Assembly: GCA_900549215.1 (NCBI GenBank)
Contig: URNJ01000107.1
Coordinates: forward strand, 1-6,234
Length of the DNA: 6,234 nt
Source of the DNA: an uncultured Collinsella sp.
GTDB taxonomy: Bacteria; Actinomycetota; Coriobacteriia; Coriobacteriales; Coriobacteriaceae
Reading direction: 5' to 3'
Positions 4,410-6,234 of the stretch are shown here, piece after piece. The first letter of the stretch is position 1. Each line of letters opens with the position of its first letter. The translations under genes were made by a program, and so were the position numbers. The notes beneath the pieces were generated by a model, which worked only from the letters and a program-made list of their open reading frames with translations, was not told where the DNA came from and made no database searches.

Positions 4410-5072
4410 TTACCACCCGGCACGGTTCCATACGTCCCAAATCTGGGCCGTTGTCTGGAGCACTTCATTTCCCAAATCAAGCCCCACCGCGGCCGCCATC
4501 TGCGCCAAACATTGTGCGCGAGCAAGCATTCGCTCCTTGGGCTCGAGCGGACGGAACAATGGCAGCAGCCAAAGATTCGCTAACAACGATACGGCCTCCG
4601 CTGCTTCGCGCGGGCATTCGCACGCAATTGAGCCGTCGGCGATGCCTTCCTCGATTACCGACAAGAGATATCCATCGGCCGACTCGTCAAACGAACCCTG
4701 GTACTGCATCGCCAGTAGACGCGAGCTTTTTACCGGATCTGCCGCAGGATGCATGCGTGCCCATAGCTCAATTTGCGGAACGACAGACTCGGGCGCGTAC
4801 AATCGCTTGAGCTTTTGGGCTCCGGTCATATTGCCGATACCAAGCGTTGAGCGACGTTGCTCAACAATCGGAGCCATTGCCCGATCATATGCGGCGTTGA
4901 AAATCTCTTCTTTGCTCTTAAAGTGATGATAGACAGCGCCCTTGGTCATGCCATCGAGGCGGTCGACGATATCTTGAACGCTCGTCCCCTCATAACCCTG
5001 TGCGCAGAATAGCTCCAGCGCCGCGTCAAGAATCTTCGCGACAGTCTCCTCGGGATATTTATTACGACCCAT
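4410..5072 (-). CDS. TetR/AcrR-family repressor of the adjacent MFS exporter
   Basis: With the start at 5072 the protein has 220 residues and opens MGRNKYPEETVAKILDAALE, the usual amino end for this family. The TetR helix-turn-helix is at about 30-51 (TSVQDIVDRL through GAVYHHF), and FKSKEEIF continues the typical helix 4. The C-terminal two-thirds is a helical dimer and ligand domain that is not assignable to a specific inducer. An in-frame ATG at 5108 would add 12 residues with no family resemblance; it lies where a TAAAAT box predicts transcription to start, so a leaderless form cannot be excluded. Two matching palindromes (4321-4345 and 4389-4407) lie between this gene and the exporter and are the expected binding sites. 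The product probably represses efflux until a toxic compound binds. The gene ends in an intrinsic terminator. Confidence 0.9.
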   Translation of the reverse strand: MGRNKYPEETVAKILDAALELFCAQGYEGTSVQDIVDRLDGMTKGAVYHHFKSKEEIFNAAYDRAMAPIVEQRRSTLGIGNMTGAQKLKRLYAPESVVPQIELWARMHPAADPVKSSRLLAMQYQGSFDESADGYLLSVIEEGIADGSIACECPREAAEAVSLLANLWLLPLFRPLEPKERMLARAQCLAQMAAAVGLDLGNEVLQTTAQIWDVWNRAGW

Positions 5073-5079
5073 AATCCGT

Positions 5080-5133
5080 CCATCCGCAACGCAAGTCTTG
5101 TGCCTCATTGCAGCATTTTAACGTTGCGGATGG
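5080..5133 (-). promoter_or_regulatory. 12-bp-arm palindrome and -10 box upstream of the TetR gene
   Basis: The perfect arms CCATCCGCAACG (5080-5091) and CGTTGCGGATGG (5122-5133) flank a 30-base loop. On the minus strand TAAAAT (5120-5115) sits at the arm-loop edge as a -10, with TCGACC 18 bases upstream as a possible -35. The distal arm reaches the weak ribosome binding site (GGATGG, 7 bases before ATG at 5072). The organisation repeats that at the HAD gene. It may alternatively end the glnB transcript, but no T-run is present. Confidence 0.5.
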
Positions 5134-5146
5134 TAGGCGGTCGATT

Positions 5147-5485
5147 CTATACCGCGGCGGGGCCGTGCTCGCCGGTGCGAATGCGGATGACTTCCTCGAC
5201 CGGCTCGACCCAAATCTTGCCGTCTCCAACGGCACCGGTGCGGGCGGCGTTGCAGATAATGTCGACAATACCATCGACATGTTCATCGGCGCAGATAAGG
5301 GTGAACTGCACCTTAGGGATCGTGTTGACAAGCAACTCGTTGCCGCGCACGTATTCCTTCCAGCCATGCTGCGCGCCGCAGCCCTGCACCTGGTTGATAG
5401 TCATGCCACGAACATCGGCAGCAAACAGCGCGTCTTTAAGAACCTCAAGCTTCTCCTGGCGCACGATAGCCGTGATCTTTTTCAT
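5147..5485 (-). CDS. glnB: PII nitrogen-regulatory signal protein (GlnB/GlnK family)
   Basis: The 112 residues equal the classical PII length. PII trimers sense ATP/ADP and 2-oxoglutarate and bind partners such as the AmtB channel. Conserved signals include KKITAIVR (2-9), the T-loop from about 37 to 55, Lys58 and Gln39 (2-oxoglutarate and Mg contacts), TGAVGDGKIWV (83-93), and Arg101/Arg103 in the C-loop (EEVIRIRTGE). Position 51, the Tyr that is uridylylated in enterobacteria and adenylylated in actinobacteria, is Leu (RGNELLV), and position 49 is Asn rather than Ser, so neither known T-loop modification can occur. The gene follows amtB in the same direction with a 156-bp gap holding a large RNA hairpin. 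An AGAGAGGA ribosome binding site is seven bases before ATG. The glnB/glnK choice is uncertain; the amtB link favours a GlnK-like role. Confidence 0.93.
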   Translation of the reverse strand: MKKITAIVRQEKLEVLKDALFAADVRGMTINQVQGCGAQHGWKEYVRGNELLVNTIPKVQFTLICADEHVDGIVDIICNAARTGAVGDGKIWVEPVEEVIRIRTGEHGPAAV

Positions 5486-5531
5486 AATGAATTCCTCTCT
5501 TTAATAAAGAAATGAACCGCTCATTCATGTG

Positions 5532-5639
5532 GCACGGGTTTTCCAGGTGCCCGAGATTGCCCCGAAAGAGGAGCGCCGCGTACTTCGGTACGCAAGCGAC
5601 GGTTTGAGGGGCAAGGTCGGGTGCCTGGGAAAGCCGTGC
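5532..5639 (+). ncRNA. 108-nt highly structured RNA hairpin between amtB and glnB
   Basis: The whole intercistronic segment folds on itself. Pairs run GCACGG/CCGTGC (5532-5537 with 5634-5639), TTTCC/GGAAA (5540-5544 with 5628-5632), AGG/CCT, CCCGA/TCGGG (5550-5554 with 5617-5621), TTGCCCC/GGGGCAA (5557-5563 with 5608-5614) and GCGTAC/GTACGC (5578-5583 with 5588-5593). On the plus strand the tip is a C(UUCG)G tetraloop, the two imperfect pairs at 5548-5549 are U·G and G·U wobbles, and 5564-5565 face 5606-5607 as tandem G·A pairs. On the minus strand these become mismatches. This favours a plus-strand RNA, but no clear plus promoter or T-run is seen; it may equally be a spacer element in the amtB-glnB mRNA. 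It belongs to no family I recognise. Confidence 0.55.
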
Positions 5640-5641
5640 TG

Positions 5642-6234
5642 CTAATCGAGTCCGGAGAACGAGGGATACGCGCTCTCGCCGTGTTGACTCGCATCCAGGC
5701 CCAGCGCCTCATCGGCCTCGTCCACACGCAGACTGCCGTGGAACAGCGCCTTGACCACCGCGGCGATCACCAAGTCGAGCACCAGCACAATAGCGACCGT
5801 TACCACAATGCCCAAAATCTGCGAGACGAGCAGCGCCACGTCACCCGTGTAGAACAGGCCGCCCTTGCCGGTCCACGAAAGCTCCGGCACACAGAACAGG
5901 CCCGTGAGCACGCCGCCCAAGATGCCGCCGATACCGTGGCAACCGAACGCGTCGAGCGCATCGTCGTAGCCAAACTTGGTCTTGAGATGGCTGATGGCCA
6001 AGTAACAGACGGGCGAGACGATCAGGCCCATAACCAGCGCTGCCCACGGCTCGACAAAGCCCGCGCCGGGCGTGACCACCACAAGGCCCGCAACCAGACC
6101 GGTGCTGGCGCCCACCAGCGTGGGGCGACCAGTGTGCACGCACTCGACGGCAAGCCACGAGACCATACCCGCCGCGCTGGCCGTCACGGTGTTGAGGATG
6201 GCGAGTGCCGCCACGGCGGCGGCCCTGAACTCGC
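5642..6234 (-). CDS. amtB: AmtB-type ammonium transporter, C-terminal part
   Basis: The window holds the last 197 residues; the amino end and start lie beyond the right edge. Amt proteins are 11-helix trimeric channels that conduct ammonia or ammonium across the inner membrane. Family signatures are ILNTVTASAAG, VAGLVVVTPGAGFVEP, DALDAFGCHGIGG (with the second of the twin pore histidines) and the cytosolic tail EALGLDASQHGESAYP. This tail is the conserved PII-contacting C-terminus. The stop (TAG) is followed by the long hairpin region and then glnB, so the two are likely one operon, with transporter first and PII second, the reverse of the enterobacterial glnK-amtB order. The usual regulatory cue is nitrogen limitation, but the promoter is outside the window. 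Confidence 0.93.
   Translation of the reverse strand, partial: EFRAAAVAALAILNTVTASAAGMVSWLAVECVHTGRPTLVGASTGLVAGLVVVTPGAGFVEPWAALVMGLIVSPVCYLAISHLKTKFGYDDALDAFGCHGIGGILGGVLTGLFCVPELSWTGKGGLFYTGDVALLVSQILGIVVTVAIVLVLDLVIAAVVKALFHGSLRVDEADEALGLDASQHGESAYPSFSGLD

Noticed and set aside
5521..5727. A 68-codon minus-strand frame between amtB and glnB
   Set aside because: It is out of frame with amtB and spans the long hairpin; its length comes from the paired GC-rich arms rather than a protein.

Overview
The window looks like a chromosomal segment of a high-GC anaerobic Gram-positive bacterium. Collinsella or a related Coriobacteriia genus is my best guess. The reasons are an oxygen-sensitive acyl-CoA dehydratase activase, strong purine-rich ribosome binding sites, G/C-rich third codon positions, and a 29-bp palindromic repeat that I associate from memory (not searched) with such genomes. 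Every conventional gene lies on the minus strand, so transcription runs from right to left.

Layout on the minus strand, right to left: (1) the C-terminal part of an AmtB ammonium transporter (cut by the right edge), followed by a PII signal protein gene; between them lies a 108-base region that folds into one long hairpin. (2) A TetR-family repressor (start near 5072) and a 12-helix MFS exporter, separated by an intrinsic terminator set between two near-identical operators; this is a self-contained regulated efflux module with lower G+C than the left end of the window. (3) A Cof-type HAD-IIB phosphatase whose ribosome binding site lies in one arm of a 16-bp perfect palindrome. (4) A roughly 400-bp island bounded by two 29-bp palindromic repeats. 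(5) A second TetR-family regulator with a TTG start, followed 11 bp later by a large CoA-dehydratase activase protein that runs off the left edge.

The most interesting part is the island at 1640-2046. On the minus strand it encodes a 41-residue peptide with one short hydrophobic segment and a tail of nine basic residues in thirteen, behind a very strong Shine-Dalgarno sequence. On the plus strand, converging on it, is a promoter (TTGTCC, 17-base spacer, TAGAAT) and about 80 bases later an intrinsic terminator whose stem is made from the last codons of the peptide gene. The predicted RNA is therefore antisense to the 3' end of the peptide mRNA. A LexA-box-like palindrome overlaps the expected -35 region of the peptide promoter. 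Together these look like an undescribed type I toxin-antitoxin module that may respond to DNA damage. This is inference from architecture; no homology search was possible.

The nitrogen genes form an apparent amtB-glnB operon. The PII protein keeps its ATP and 2-oxoglutarate residues but has Leu instead of Tyr at position 51, so it cannot be uridylylated or adenylylated there. The TetR/MFS pair probably works as a drug-responsive efflux switch, and the TetR/activase pair as a regulated unit of anaerobic acyl-CoA metabolism.
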